A DNA stretch of 64,000 nucleotides from Setophaga petechia. Its lineage: Eukaryota; Chordata; Aves; Passeriformes; Parulidae. Location of the stretch: the NCBI GenBank assembly GCA_024362935.1, contig JANCRA010000011.1, positions 7,929,501 through 7,993,500 of the forward strand, given 5' to 3'. A program made the position numbers and the translations under genes. Position 1 is the stretch's first letter. Each line of letters starts with the position of its first letter. Below, piece after piece: positions 38,501-50,800 of this stretch. The notes beneath the pieces were generated by a model. The model searched no databases. It had not been told where the DNA came from and saw only the letters and a list, made by a program, of their open reading frames with translations.

Positions 38501-41132
38501 TTTTAAATCTTCCAATCCCACAGGTACAGGCACTGAGGATGCCCACAGTGGGTGAAGGGGGTCATGCACAAGAAAGGAGAGTTCAGGTTCCAAGGTCATG
38601 CAGAAGAGAGATGGGAAAGGGAGCTCCTCAGCAGAGGGACAGTCCTGATGTTCCCATGTCCCAGGGCAGAGAACAAGGCATTTACCCAAAACAGCTGTCT
38701 GAAGGTAAAGAACCTGCCTAAGACATCCATGCATCAACCTGTTGATCCTCCTAAAGCATTTGGTTCATTTTACCCACTGAGGGTACAAATTTGCATGGAC
38801 TGGTGTTGGGTAATGTCTGCAATTTTGGCAAGCACAAACTACTTTGGCTTCTGAACCTAGTGGTACTCCAGCCCCAATCAGAGAGTGGAAAAGAGCCGAA
38901 AACAATTATAATGTCTATTTAAATTAGCTAAGCCTAGTGAAGATCAGCAAACTCTACAAAATTAGACACAGATTTTCTAAATGTGTTGGATTTGGACAGA
39001 TTTCCTTTGGCATAGCTGCATTTCTCTTGCAATCAGGCCCATAGGCATTTTGATAAACAAGTTGAATGTGCTGGTAAATGACTTAATGTTTGTTCATGAA
39101 CACTTTCCTCTGGTTGCTGCCATTTAGTAATTATTTTAATAGCACTGAATTAATATTTTCTTTCTCAAGACTATCAGCAAACTGATACAACAGATATATT
39201 ACACAATCACACATTTCACTGCAGAGCTCTTCCTGACTTTCAGCATTAGATTTTGAGTTCAAAGTGTATCCAGTGAAATTGTGGTGTTGCTAATGAAGGT
39301 GCATAGGCAAGGGAACTAACAAAATTTGAAATCTCTGTACAGGGGATTTGCTAAAATAAACAAAGTGAAGCCAATATAGCCCAGGTATGCCTTCTTATCT
39401 CCTATGAATACAAAATACTTTCGATGATCCATGGAGAATATTGACTACCTTTGACTGTCACATACTGGTTTTGAAATGACAGGTATCTTTAATTTATACT
39501 ATCTTTAGCACTCAGAGCTGTTTTTAAAAGTTTCTGAACCCTTCAAATACATTGCCTAGGAGCAAGCACCTCACAAGGATGCAGTTATATTCAGATACAG
39601 GTGCTCCTTTGCCAAGATAGGAACACTCTCTACAGTTATGAATGCTTTTCTTCTACTACAGAGTTAGATAAACTGGATCACAGACATTGGTTTGGGGATA
39701 TTTCTCCATTCAGAGAAATGGTGATGGAGGCAGACACTATTAGAACAGAGTTCTTTCTACTATGGTTCCTTTCATGCACAAGGCTGACACCAGCCTTGCC
39801 AACAAAATATTATTTTTCTTATGGATAATTGAAATAGAAATACAGACTAAAAAAATAACTGTATATGCTCTAATCTGCTTTTCAGACTATGGGTCAGGCT
39901 TGTAGACACTGCATGTTTACTGAGTCTAATGAGAAAATGCTGTGCTTAGTAAGACACAGAAGAGTTTGATTCATCTCACTTGTCCCAGTGCATAGAATGG
40001 AGGATTTTCTCCAGTGATGCATTTTCTTCTGTCTTGTACAATTTATTACATTTTTCCTTTAAATAGTCACAATCACTGTGTCTTGGGGAATTTTATATGA
40101 TGGGTGTAACAAAAGGAGTGGCATTTACAAGTATTTGTTTATATTTTGGGCTCACTGTTCTTTCACCAAACTGATCTTCAGAGGCAGCTAACCTTGAAAT
40201 TAATATTTATTATCAGCTTTTAAACTTGTGAGCTTCCTGAGTTCTTTCTTAGAAGGAAACAAATTTCCTTCATCGAGAAAACACAGCATCTCTCCTGGCT
40301 GCTGCACGCTTCTGCTCCAAGCAAGCAGAAGAGTGGGTGGTGGTATTCAGTCTAGAGCAACACTTCAAGATTTTTGGTAAATAACACACCACAACTTTTG
40401 CATTAGTTTGTAGCATATGCCAATATCCATTTTCTTCTCTCTGCTTGAAAGTACCATGTCAAAACCTCTACATCCTGAATAAAAATGTCTTTAATATTAG
40501 GAAGTATGGTTATGATACCTAGTTACTTGATGGAAGTAATCCAGTGGGATATTTAGTATCTCAGTAAAATAATCTGTCCAAATTAGGTAATCAGAGCTCT
40601 TGGTTGGGTTAATGTTTTTTTTGAAATTGCTTTTAACATAACTTTTCTGAAGTTGAAACTTTGCGGACTGGAACACTGAAGATTCATCTCATCTATGATT
40701 TAAAAGCATACCTCTCTGTGAAGATATGGAGTCTCCACAGACATCTAGCTGCTTGTTCAATAATGTTTTAGGAATTATAATTATGCTTTTACATATAAAA
40801 TATTTCTGTAACTATTTGAATTGTTCTGACAAATAATTCTGTAATTATTTTTACAGAATAGATTTCAAGGGCTTCAATTCACATTGAATTCTCATATAGG
40901 ATGTATTTACAAGCTGGGGCATCAGATTTTAAACAAAATGCCTGAAGTGAATACGGTAGAAAAGCAAAAAAAAAATAAGAGAGGGAAGGACTCCCAAATG
41001 AAGTAATGGAATTTCCCAGACCCATTCCTGCATGCCTTGAAAGCCTCTGATGCTTCAAAAATAAATTAACAGGTATCATTTGCCTCACATGGCACTATTA
41101 TCAACATATTAGGAATACTGAATGCAACATAC
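35562..41132 (-). other. DEPTOR intron 3
   Basis: About 5.6 kb of AT-rich intron with GTATGT donor and CACCAG acceptor. I see no transposon, RNA gene or coding segment. Minor items are a near-tandem trio of GGCTACCCAGA-like words at about 37258-37290, and A/T homopolymers near 35867, 36301 and 38169. Confidence 0.87.
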
Positions 41133-41256
41133 TTTTCATACAGTCTTTGTCCTCTCATGAACACCTTCACCTCATTGTCCAGTGGAAATGTCCCGTCATC
41201 TTTCCTGAAGCGGTAGAACAGTTTGACATCCTTGAATTCTTTATGCTCATCACAGA
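41133..41256 (-). CDS. DEPTOR: DEPTOR exon 3: end of DEP domain 1 and inter-DEP linker
   Basis: This 124-base exon is too short for a routine ORF scan. Translating the minus strand with phase carried from exon 2 gives VCDEHKEFKDVKLFYRFRKD, then a segment ending in RGQRLYEK, essentially identical to human residues 101-142. The acceptor is TTTCAG after a T-rich tract; the donor is GTATGT at 41127-41132. The LFYRFRKDDG strand closes DEP domain 1, and the rest is the hinge to DEP domain 2. One visible change is Val where human has Ala in the EVKAFMRG stretch. The exon starts with two bases of the Val101 codon and ends with two bases of Lys142, which matches exon 4. Confidence 0.96.
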
Positions 41257-43221
41257 CTGAAACATAAAATAATTTAAAAAAAAATCACATACTTGGTAAG
41301 TAGCTGAGGATCCATTTAGCAGGTACCACTGCTGAGCTTTAAAGCAAGCATGTGCTGTCTCAGCCCACAGCTTTACTCCATTCTAATGAAAGGCTGAAGA
41401 AAACACTTAGAGGTAACCAAATTTCTTGGTGAGGGGGAGAAGCGTCCATCAGTTTTGTGAGTATTACTGCAAACATTAAGAGCAAAAAAGCATCCATCCA
41501 CTACATACTCAAAAAACCTTTCGATGAAAAGAGTCTGTTTTCTTGTTTGCTTAACAGGCCACCAGAGTAGAATGCCCAATAATTCAAGGTTTGCCAAACT
41601 TCTTAAAGTTATTCCTATCAGTTAGCAGTGCTGTAGGAAACCTGAGACTTCCTAAAGAAACAGTTAAAACCAAAGCCTTCTGCCTTCTTAAAACTGTCTC
41701 AATTGCTCTGTCATGCCAGCTAGCATATGGTAGGTACAACATGAGCACAGAGAGAAATGCCAGATTAGGTTTGTAGAACTGCAGCTGATCATGGGCTCTT
41801 GTAAATGCAGAACAGAGCCGCATCAAGGGCATAAACCTATGGGAAAGCTATCCCAAGCAAGCTGCTCCTAGCACAGCTGCCAACCCACATGCAAGGGGGA
41901 CCTTCTGCACCCCAGAAGCAGGCACTGGTGTCCCTTCTTGAAAGAATGTTCTAAGCAACCTGCAGAACCTGACAGAACCTCTCTGAATTTACCCGCCCAA
42001 GCTCACTTCACAAAGTATTTTATTAGAGAGCAATACATGAACATTTTCAAGAAACACTTGTTTCATTTCTAATATCTAGACACTCTATATATATATAAAA
42101 TTTCTTCTACAGTTTTCAGTTGGATGGTAGGGTAGAAAATGCTTGAAGGTTGTTAGAGCTTTCAACAAGCATTCAGCAATAAAATAACTATTGCTCAATT
42201 AAATTAAGTCACTCAGGCATCCACGCAACTCTTCGCTGACATTTTCTCAATAGAGGATTAAATAGACAGATTTGAATACTCTATAATTACTTTATTCTTT
42301 AACTATCTACCGTGAGTCCCAGTTTCCATAACAACCTAGAATTTTCATTTAATAGCCGAGCAGAAGCTGTAGAAGTGGCACTCATTCAATATGTGCATTT
42401 CTGACTTTAATTAAGGTGTTGTTCGTGTACTGCAGACAGCAGCAGCATTGCTGCACATACAGTGACCTCTGCATAAAGTCAACATTCGACTGTTCATAGT
42501 CACTCAGTTTTCTCTTTAAAAAGAAACAAATGGTACATTTGCCATTCTGAAATGAATAATACTAAAGGCTTGAAATTGAGGCCTTGGATCTTCTTTGCTC
42601 ATGTGCTTCCCAGCCTCTTTGTGCCCCTAAAAGGCAAGTAAATGCTACCAGTGAATTGGAAGTCTTTTCATCAGCATGAATTGTTATTCAAGAAGCTGAA
42701 AGGAACAGATCTCAAATAGACAACAAGTTTAGGAGAAAATTAATCAGGGCACAGCCAGACCACTAACTTTCTTGCAGCTGTACCAGCACTAATGTTTGTG
42801 CAGCTGCTGTGAGGGCCAGGGCCAGGGAAATAATCCACGTGAGAAAATGATTTCTTTTTTTTTTGCTAGCTGATTTTTCAGATGGGTTTTTCAGCTGGAG
42901 AACTGTGCTCTTAGGAGCAGGGAAATTGGAGCTGCAGGAAAGGGGGGACACGATCCAGCTGGGGCTGCTCTGGAGACACATCACAGTCTCCAGTAAGTTT
43001 CCCCCCCGCATGGGGAACATCACTCCTCTTCAGGCTCTGTTCTCCTTCAGGACACAGGTGATCTTGCAGAGCAGCACAGCTCAAGAGATGCTCCATACCT
43101 GGCAGGGAAAGGATCCTACCTGTCCTACACTTGGCTGAAGAGCAGGAGTGGGATTTCCCTTTGTCTCACAGCAGTCAATAAATTGAGCTTAGAACTTTTC
43201 AGCAGGTGATACTGCACTTAC
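41257..43221 (-). other. DEPTOR intron 2
   Basis: An intron of 1,965 bases with a strong GTAAGT donor and a TTTCAG acceptor. It contains a TA dinucleotide run at 42086-42097 and nothing else I can name. Confidence 0.9.
42086..42097. repeat. TA dinucleotide microsatellite
   Basis: Six TA units in an AT-rich intron. It is simple-sequence DNA. Confidence 0.7.
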
Positions 43222-43400
43222 CATGGTGGATAATGCTGTGATCCAGTAATTTCTGCACCAGTTTAATGGCTGTCTCCCTGTCAGAGGCCTCTTTGTGGTC
43301 GATCAGCCAGTCAATCAGCTCTTTGGCAACGAAGCAGTTCGGGTACGTTTTGAGGTGGTGTCGCCGATCCTTGATGACCTTCTCCTCGTGCAGTCGGAGC
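43222..43400 (-). CDS. DEPTOR: DEPTOR exon 2: first part of DEP domain 1
   Basis: This 179-base exon encodes residues 42-100 in human numbering, plus the last base of Arg41 and the first base of Val101. The reading runs from LRLHEEKVIKDRRHHLKTYP to the QKLLDHSIIHH end. The acceptor is ...ACCCCCAG (43401-43403 on the plus strand reads ctg) with a poor pyrimidine tract; the donor is GTAAGT at 43216-43221. The segment is the front of DEP domain 1, including the conserved FVAKELIDWLI helix. The tandem DEP domains of DEPTOR form a module that helps dock on mTOR and binds phosphatidic acid. Differences from human are conservative (for example Asp for Glu in DWLIEH) apart from a few in the LLDHS stretch. 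The first coding exon is absent, so no start codon belongs here: the in-frame ATG at 43409-43411 is intronic. Confidence 0.96.
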
Positions 43401-46400
43401 CTGGGGGTCAAACCACCGTGTAAGGATCATTTGCAAAGAGCCCAGCAAGACTGGGATGAGAGCAGAGCAGTGCCACCCACGCCCTGCTCACAGGATGGGC
43501 TTTGCAGGTGTTGGGCAGAAAAGTCACACATCCAGTGCTGGCATCTCACAACCAGGGAACCCACAGCACCCATTTGTTACAACTTTAAACCCTATAATTG
43601 GAAAAACTTGTTTTCTGCTCAGTGGAAAAGTTTAAAAAACTCAAGAACAGCACAGCATATTAACTCCATTAAAATACTTCCCGTAGGTCAATTAAACTGT
43701 CAATAATTTGGAATTAATTTTCCCACATTACCACTAATGTGTTCCATATTATTTTACAGTACTGCTGCTGTAGATTTTTTTAAATCTCATTAGTTTTCGC
43801 AGCTGTAGCTTCTTGCTTGGTTGCATAACTGTATTTTGCCTCCAACTGCACAACGAGGATAGCATTTGTGATTTAAAATTCAGGTGTGAAGCTGCTCCAA
43901 CACAGTGTAACCTATCATTAAAAAGCTGCCTCCTACTCCAAATAAAGGAAACTGATTTCTTGCTTAGGCATCTGTTGACAAATGCTCTCTGCAAAATCTC
44001 CCTCATCATCCTGAAAGCAAGTTGGTCAAGATGCTTGGGTCAGAATGCAAGATCCTGATTAAAATAATACCATGAAGTTTTAGGGTTCTGCATCTTTATG
44101 TTTAGTCATTTTTTTCCAAATAAACAAAATAAGCAACATTAGCAATAAATTAGCAGATAGAAATTTTAAAGTTGTTTGAAGTTTTATGCTTTCTTGTTCC
44201 ATTTTAATTAATCAAATCAGAAAATCTGGTTTGTAATGCCTATATGACAATTCTGAGGAAAGTGCAAAAATGACAATGCTTGGGCTCCTATCAAAACCAG
44301 AAACATTGCTGTTCATTTCCAAGTGGCCAGGGTCCTACCTTGTAAACACTCTTGCTGACTGCAGAGTCCTGACTAATGCTGTAATAACTGTAGGTGGTAC
44401 AAGGGTAATAGCACAGAAAGGTGTTGACATGAGCCTCAAGAAGCACAGAGCAGGAGTATGAGAAATGTTCCTCTCAATGAAATTCCAGTATGAAACAATA
44501 ATTTCTCTTTAAAAATCATAAAAAGGGAAAATATTTGGCTGAAATCAATGAAGGAAATTTATTAGGGCATCAGACAAGATTTATGTGGGCTTCTACCTAA
44601 AAATAGTAGCAAAGCAATGCTTTGTTCTGCAGCATTTAGCCTTGAAGTACACTGGAATTGCCAATCTGGGATGTGAATTCAAAGCCAGATTTGCAAACAT
44701 CATTTAAAAAAAAGCAAGACTTTAATATAAAAAATACTGATAAATCAGATTAGTATTCTGGAAAGAATCGCTGATAAATATCCCATAGATTGTGAAATTC
44801 TCTGAGCTAAAATACTTTTGCTTAAAGCATATTTTCCAGATGTGCTCTAACAGCTGTCACTATGCTTAGAAAGAAAAGCATGCATAGTTTTAATTATAAA
44901 ACATGCAATTATCAGTATGTCTGATGGAGCTTTACAATTAAAATACATTCCAGGTTGTGTTAATGTTCATCTGGTCTTATGTCACACCTGCAAGAACAAA
45001 ACTAGAAAAAGAGTGTATCACACCAAGGCAGACAGCCCAATCCAGCTTTCAGTCAGCAGTGTAAGTCTGAATGGATGGAGCTCATCTGGCACAAGAGGAA
45101 AAACCCCTTCTACAAAATTCTTTGTCCACATGTTGCATAGGAGCATAGGATTGGTCTGACATTTCACAAACAAGCCGGTAGTCAAGAGACCCAGAAATGA
45201 GCATTTGTGTCTTAAATTCCAGCTGCAGGCTCTCCTGCAGTTGGTGGGTTTATAACTATTTCAATTCCTCTGTCATGTCAAAAGACACAGGTTCCCACTA
45301 CAGTCTTTTGCCTCACTCAGAAAAAGGGTCCCTCTCTACACCTTTTTGTCTATATTTATAAAACTCATAGGCATTTCATTACCTGAATTATTTCCACTCT
45401 CTTGCTAAAGTGGATCTAAATTTGCTAAGAGGATACAAAATCATTAAGTCAAAGAAAACATGACCACATAACCCTTAACAAACCTGAATTTCCACATGAA
45501 TGTGTGAATTTCTTCTGCAGTCTATGCCAATTATGTCCATACTGACTTATGTCCAGGCTTATATATTCGGAATAACACAAAAGGAATTCAGATTTTCTCT
45601 CTGGTGGTGTACACTGTTTTCTTCGTCAAGGCTTCCTCACCTCTACAAATCTGCTAAAAATGAAACTCTATGGAGGAGAAGTAGCTCAATAAATTGACAC
45701 TGTACATAGTTTAAATTACAAATATAGAAGCTTCAGGTAAAGTTATTGAGTATATATTGCAGTGTGTTAATCAAAGGTTCAGGCAGGAATTCAAAAAATG
45801 TGTCTGTGCTCAGAGGTATTTTTCGGAAGCCAAGTCAAATGGAATAAAAAAGAATAAAATGTACCAGTGCATACAATTATACAATGGAACCAATACTCAA
45901 GTGAAGTGGTAAATTCTTTATCCCTTGGCACAGAGAAGCAGGCTTCTCACCCAAAGTCCTTGATGTTTTCCATTTAAGTTATGTTAATCATTTTATGTCA
46001 GCTAGTCTGCATGATGACTGGAAAACACCTAACTTAGCATCAAACACATTTTTCTCAGTAGAAGTTGTTTTTCTCAAGAGCTGTTCAAGAGAATTAGCTG
46101 ACTGACAAACCCTGACCAGCTTGAGAGGAGAAGGGGGAGAAGACAGGGAAACAAGGAGTGATAGGGGGACACCTTGATTCAACAAGCCTTTGAAATACTG
46201 ACCCAGTTTCTGCAACTTAATAGCTTAACACCAGAAACCAATTTTGTGTGTACCATTACCTCACCCATATATAATTCCATGTATTATTCAAGATCACCTG
46301 CCAGATTTTGCACATGAGGCCACAGTCTGCCCTACCTGAGGAAAACATTTTGAGTGAGATCCAGAGCATTTGAGCAATTGCCTGTGAAGCTCAACAGGCA

Positions 46401-47309
46401 TATGCAAGCCTTTAATATTTACAAATTTATATCCATGGCCCTTACTCATGCTTACAACAAATGAAGGTTGTATTTACAAGCATGCATGCCAGAATAGTTT
46501 TCTTGGGGGCTTGTCTAAACAAGATTTGCTCCTAACTGACAATCTGTAGGGACTCTTGCTGCAAACAGAAGTGTCTTCCTCCTACATAGCATAGAACAAG
46601 GTAACTTGGAACCCACTGCTTGCTCCTGCTTTGCAGTAAATGTGTTCAGGGCTTTCTGGAACAATGTTATTTGTTCAGATGCCATTAGGCAGTTTCATGA
46701 TAATGGAAACATCTAAATTTTTGCCCAGAAATGAAGAATGACGCACTAACTTGGGATGAAATTGCTCTTGCAGGTACATGAAACTTGCATTTTGGCTTTC
46801 ACCAATGGGGGCATTTTTATTTCCACCAGGGGCATTATGCATTCTGAAGTTTCTTGCCTCTTTTCTGAACCAGTGGGGAAGGATTTATGAGACAGTACCT
46901 GCAAAATTAGCTTTTTTCCAACCCCAGAAAAGGCCAACATGTTGGATGAATACATATCATTAACTGAACCACTGTCCAAATATCTCACCCAGCTACTTCC
47001 CTCTATTAAGTCTAGTAGTTTGTGCTTGGCTAACATAGATCTTACAATGCATTATCCAATCTTGAGTCCTACAAGTGAAAAAAAACCCAACAACTTCCTG
47101 CTCTTCCTGGTAATTTTCTGAATAATTAATCTGCCAGTTCCTACATCCTATAGAGTCCCTACGCTTATCCTAGCAGGGCTCAAAAAATGTGCAAGGAACA
47201 GGTCACTGACACTCTAAATAAACAACATGGTATGAATACATTCATAATGTGCTCCACCCTTTCACCTCTTTCAGCCTTCCTGAGACAATCACACACAATA
47301 AATGCACCT

Positions 47310-47875
47310 ATAATAGAACCATAGAATTGCAGACACACAAACAGTTTGGGCTGGAAAGAACCTTTGAAGGTCATCTAGTCCAACATGAGCAGGGACATCT
47401 TCCATTACATCAGCTTGCTCAGAACTCCTCTACGCTGACCTTGAACGTTTCCAGGGATGGGGCATCTGCCACCTCTCTGGACAACCTGTTCCAGGATTAC
47501 ACCACCCTCATTGAGAAAAATTTCTTCCTTATATGTAGTCTGAATTTACCTCTTAATGGATTTAAACCATTACCCCTGTCCTATTGCAACAGGCCCTGCT
47601 AAAAAGTTGGTCCCCATCATTCTTCTAAGCCCCTTTTAAATATTGAAAGGCCACAATAAGGTCTCTTCCCCAGGCTGCACAGCCCCAACACTCTCAGTCT
47701 GTGTTTCTGTTTTTACAATGGGTGCTCTATCTCTCAAATCATCTTCAGGGTTCTTTTCTAGACCTGCTCCAACAGGTCTATGTCCTTCCTGTGCTGAGGA
47801 CCCCACAGCTGGACACAGCACTCCAGTGGGGTCCCACCAGAGGGGAGTAGAGGAGCAGAACCAATTCCCTCAAAC
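47310..47875 (-). mobile_element. CR1 LINE fragment, minus strand
   Basis: The plus strand begins with the reversed CR1 tail (ATAGAACCATAGAATTGCAG) and CTGGAAAGAACCTTTGAAGG. It continues through 3' UTR and the end of ORF2 in reverse, where the minus strand reads LCPAVGSSAQEGHRPVGAGL and VGAVQPGEE (about 47660-47820). It belongs to a different CR1 subfamily from the 28.8- and 55.3-kb copies, judging by the distinct 3' UTR. It is 5'-truncated near 47875 and sense-oriented to DEPTOR, within intron 1. Confidence 0.9.
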
Positions 47876-50800
47876 AGCTGTCCACAATGCTTTGGATGAA
47901 ACAATGTGTTTTTTAATGGAAGAACAAAACACCATTTTACACCTCTCTATTTTAAGTGAGGAGATCACTTAAAATAGAAATCCCTATCAGAATTTACTAA
48001 TTATTGAACAATACACATTGATGATGTAACTAGTCACAGCACAATGCACGTCCTGCCTCAGCATGCTCAACTGCTGCTGAGGAGTTCTGGCATGCTCATG
48101 GGTTACTGCTCACATGCTGGTGTGTTACACCTTGCACAGCACCCTTGGCTGCAGTGACTATCCCAGACTGAGCACTGCCAGGCAGCATTCATTGAACTAC
48201 TACAATTTTATCAAACTTGGGTAAACTGAACAAAACTATATTAGATCCCTGAAAATTAGCAGCTATATGCAGAGAGGCAAAGCCCTGCACGTAGTTTCTG
48301 CCATCTCAAAATTCCTTCATATGTTTCATGTATATATGAAACTTCTGTAAGAGAAGGATTTACTTATTTCCAAGAAAAACTAGTCATTATGTCCTTTGTG
48401 AGAAACATACATGGACAAAAGAAGCATCTTGCCAAAGATCAGGGCAATTCATGGTGGCCAAAGAGCACAGATTTTTCACACCACTTCTCAAGGGACATCC
48501 TATGTCCTCTACTGGTAGGTAGAATTGCCTCTTTCTGTTTGAAATAGAACAGTTTTGTATCCTCCCAGAGGTCACAAAGTTTGGTGTTTCTAACATAAGC
48601 ACATGGCCTGTCGACAGGATGGTAGACAGGCATCTTACCAAAAAATCACATTTTCCAAAGTTTCTCAGTGACTTAGAAGCAGAAGTTCCACTGAACTTCA
48701 AAACTTACAAGTCAGTTATGCACCTGATTCTTTACAAAATAAATGAGTATAAGGTGGCATTTGTGTATATATACACACCCAGGAAAAAACTACTTAAAAT
48801 GTCCTTTATACTAAATTTTTGCCTTTGCACTGTCAGCAAAAAAATAAAATAGGTCAGTGAGGATATGAACTTTGTACACAGAAGCAATCCTGAAGGTACT
48901 CTGTGAATGCAGTGTGTGTTGCTGGAACAAGCATTTCCAGCTGGGCTTGCCAAGTCTCAGCTGAAGTGTCAGCGTTTCACTGCTGCCTGTTCCTCTTTCT
49001 ATTTATGCTTCAGCTCTGCAATCACTTCATTCTGTTCCTTGATATTCACAGAAGCTAAATTACCCTTTAAAACACGGGGTCTTACTGGAAATAGGATGAA
49101 GATATTTCTGGTTTTGGTAGCTGTAGCAGAGCAGGAATTCTGCCATTTCAAAAAGAGCATTTTCAAAGCAGCTTCTGATAGCAGTTCACATCACTGTGAT
49201 AATCTTCCCTTTTTGCCCACAGGCATGTAGGCAGCCAAAGTGAGAAGATGCCAGAACACAGAGCCATAAACCATCTCTTGGTGCTCTGCAGAGGAAATCC
49301 TAAAGCTTCCACAAAAAATGACAGTTCACCAGTGTCCCCGTGGCTTTAAATAAAATATTATGGCTGCCTCTTTCACGAAGTCATTTTAAATACATTGAGA
49401 AAGCACTAAGGCCACTAAGCCTGCAACCAAAGGTGCACAAGGACATCCCCAATGCTCATAATATCTTACTAACACTGTCAGGGATCAAAGCAAACTCTGG
49501 GGAACAGAAACAGGCATTGCTCAGGGTCTGGGATGAAATCAACATGATGTCTCTCTGAGAATCTCTTTCAGGCCACAAATTCAAGCCAGAAATTCAGAGC
49601 CACAGCCTCCAGAGTATCCCAGACTGCAGAAGAAATTAAATCTGTGTATTTGTATTGATCTGTCATAAAACTAGAGATCCCTTGTAAAACCTAAAGAAGC
49701 TGTGAAGTGACTAATCTCCCTGCCTGCCAAGCCATTTCACTTGCATTTCACGTTAAAGTAAAATGTGTTCAAACATTAATATTATATCTAACTGCCTGTG
49801 CACTTGAACCTTGAAAGTCTTGCTGGAAAGCATAAAACTGGTGTTTATAAATAGGAAAACACAGAATACAGGCAAGTTTTTTTCACCTGCCCCTAGTCTT
49901 ACAAGGAAAGCAGAAGACTGTCTCAGTCAGGCTGCTCACTTTTGGGGCTGAAGCTGTCACATCTCAGCAAATGACAGCCCTCCCTCTCTTAATGGAAGTC
50001 AGACATAATTGTTCTTCTCACTCAGTTATGGATGAGCTGGGATGCACAACAGGACAAATGTATGCAGGCCAAACTCTATGGGATACTACTGTGTGGATCC
50101 CCAAAAGAACTGAAGTACTTTTCACTCAAAACCAAGCCATCTTTGCTAATATCAATCAACTAGGTTTTGTATCCACATTAATTTTCTGTGTCTCCATTGC
50201 ATGGATGTTCTTAGTCTTATTAAATTAATGTGTACTGTGAGGATTAATTTTTGCAAGGATTTTTTCCCAACTCTAAACTGAAGTTCACCAAAATTTCAAA
50301 GTACAGACCAGAAACCATAGCAGAACTGTTATTACAGACATCCTATGACTGGATTAACATGGTAATAAGCTCACCAGCTCTTGTTGACTTATGCAAAAAT
50401 ACCTCTCAATAAAGGAATTATTTTATGAATAGCAAACTCAGGAAGATGCAATAAGGTCTCAAGGGAGGCCAGTGAAAATCAATTAAATTTGTGTCAGGGA
50501 ATGCAGGCCTGTTATCTCAGTAACATGGCTGGAAAAAGAGAATGTTCCTTTGAAATGCTAAATGGGCTAAACAGAGAAAATACAGGTCAGAGAGCCCAAA
50601 TCCTACTGCTACAGATATTTCTCCTAGCACTGCCATTCAGGAACCTGGAGAGACAGACCAGCAGCTGGGAAAGAGCTACAGGCCTGCATCCCTGGAGTCA
50701 AGAAGAGGGGCAGCCCCAAGTGCACAAACAGCTGTGGGTACTAGAAAGCCCTGCTGTCTGACAACTCCTCTCCTGGATGCACCTGGCATGCCATGGGGGT

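Noticed and set aside
14755..43400. Assignment of the DEP/PDZ exons to PREX1 or PREX2
   Set aside because: The sequences (HHLKTYPNCFVAKELIDWL, SSGYFSS degron, GWGFVVRGSKPCHIQ) and the exact residue count match DEPTOR. P-Rex proteins have different DEP sequences and large additional domains not seen here.
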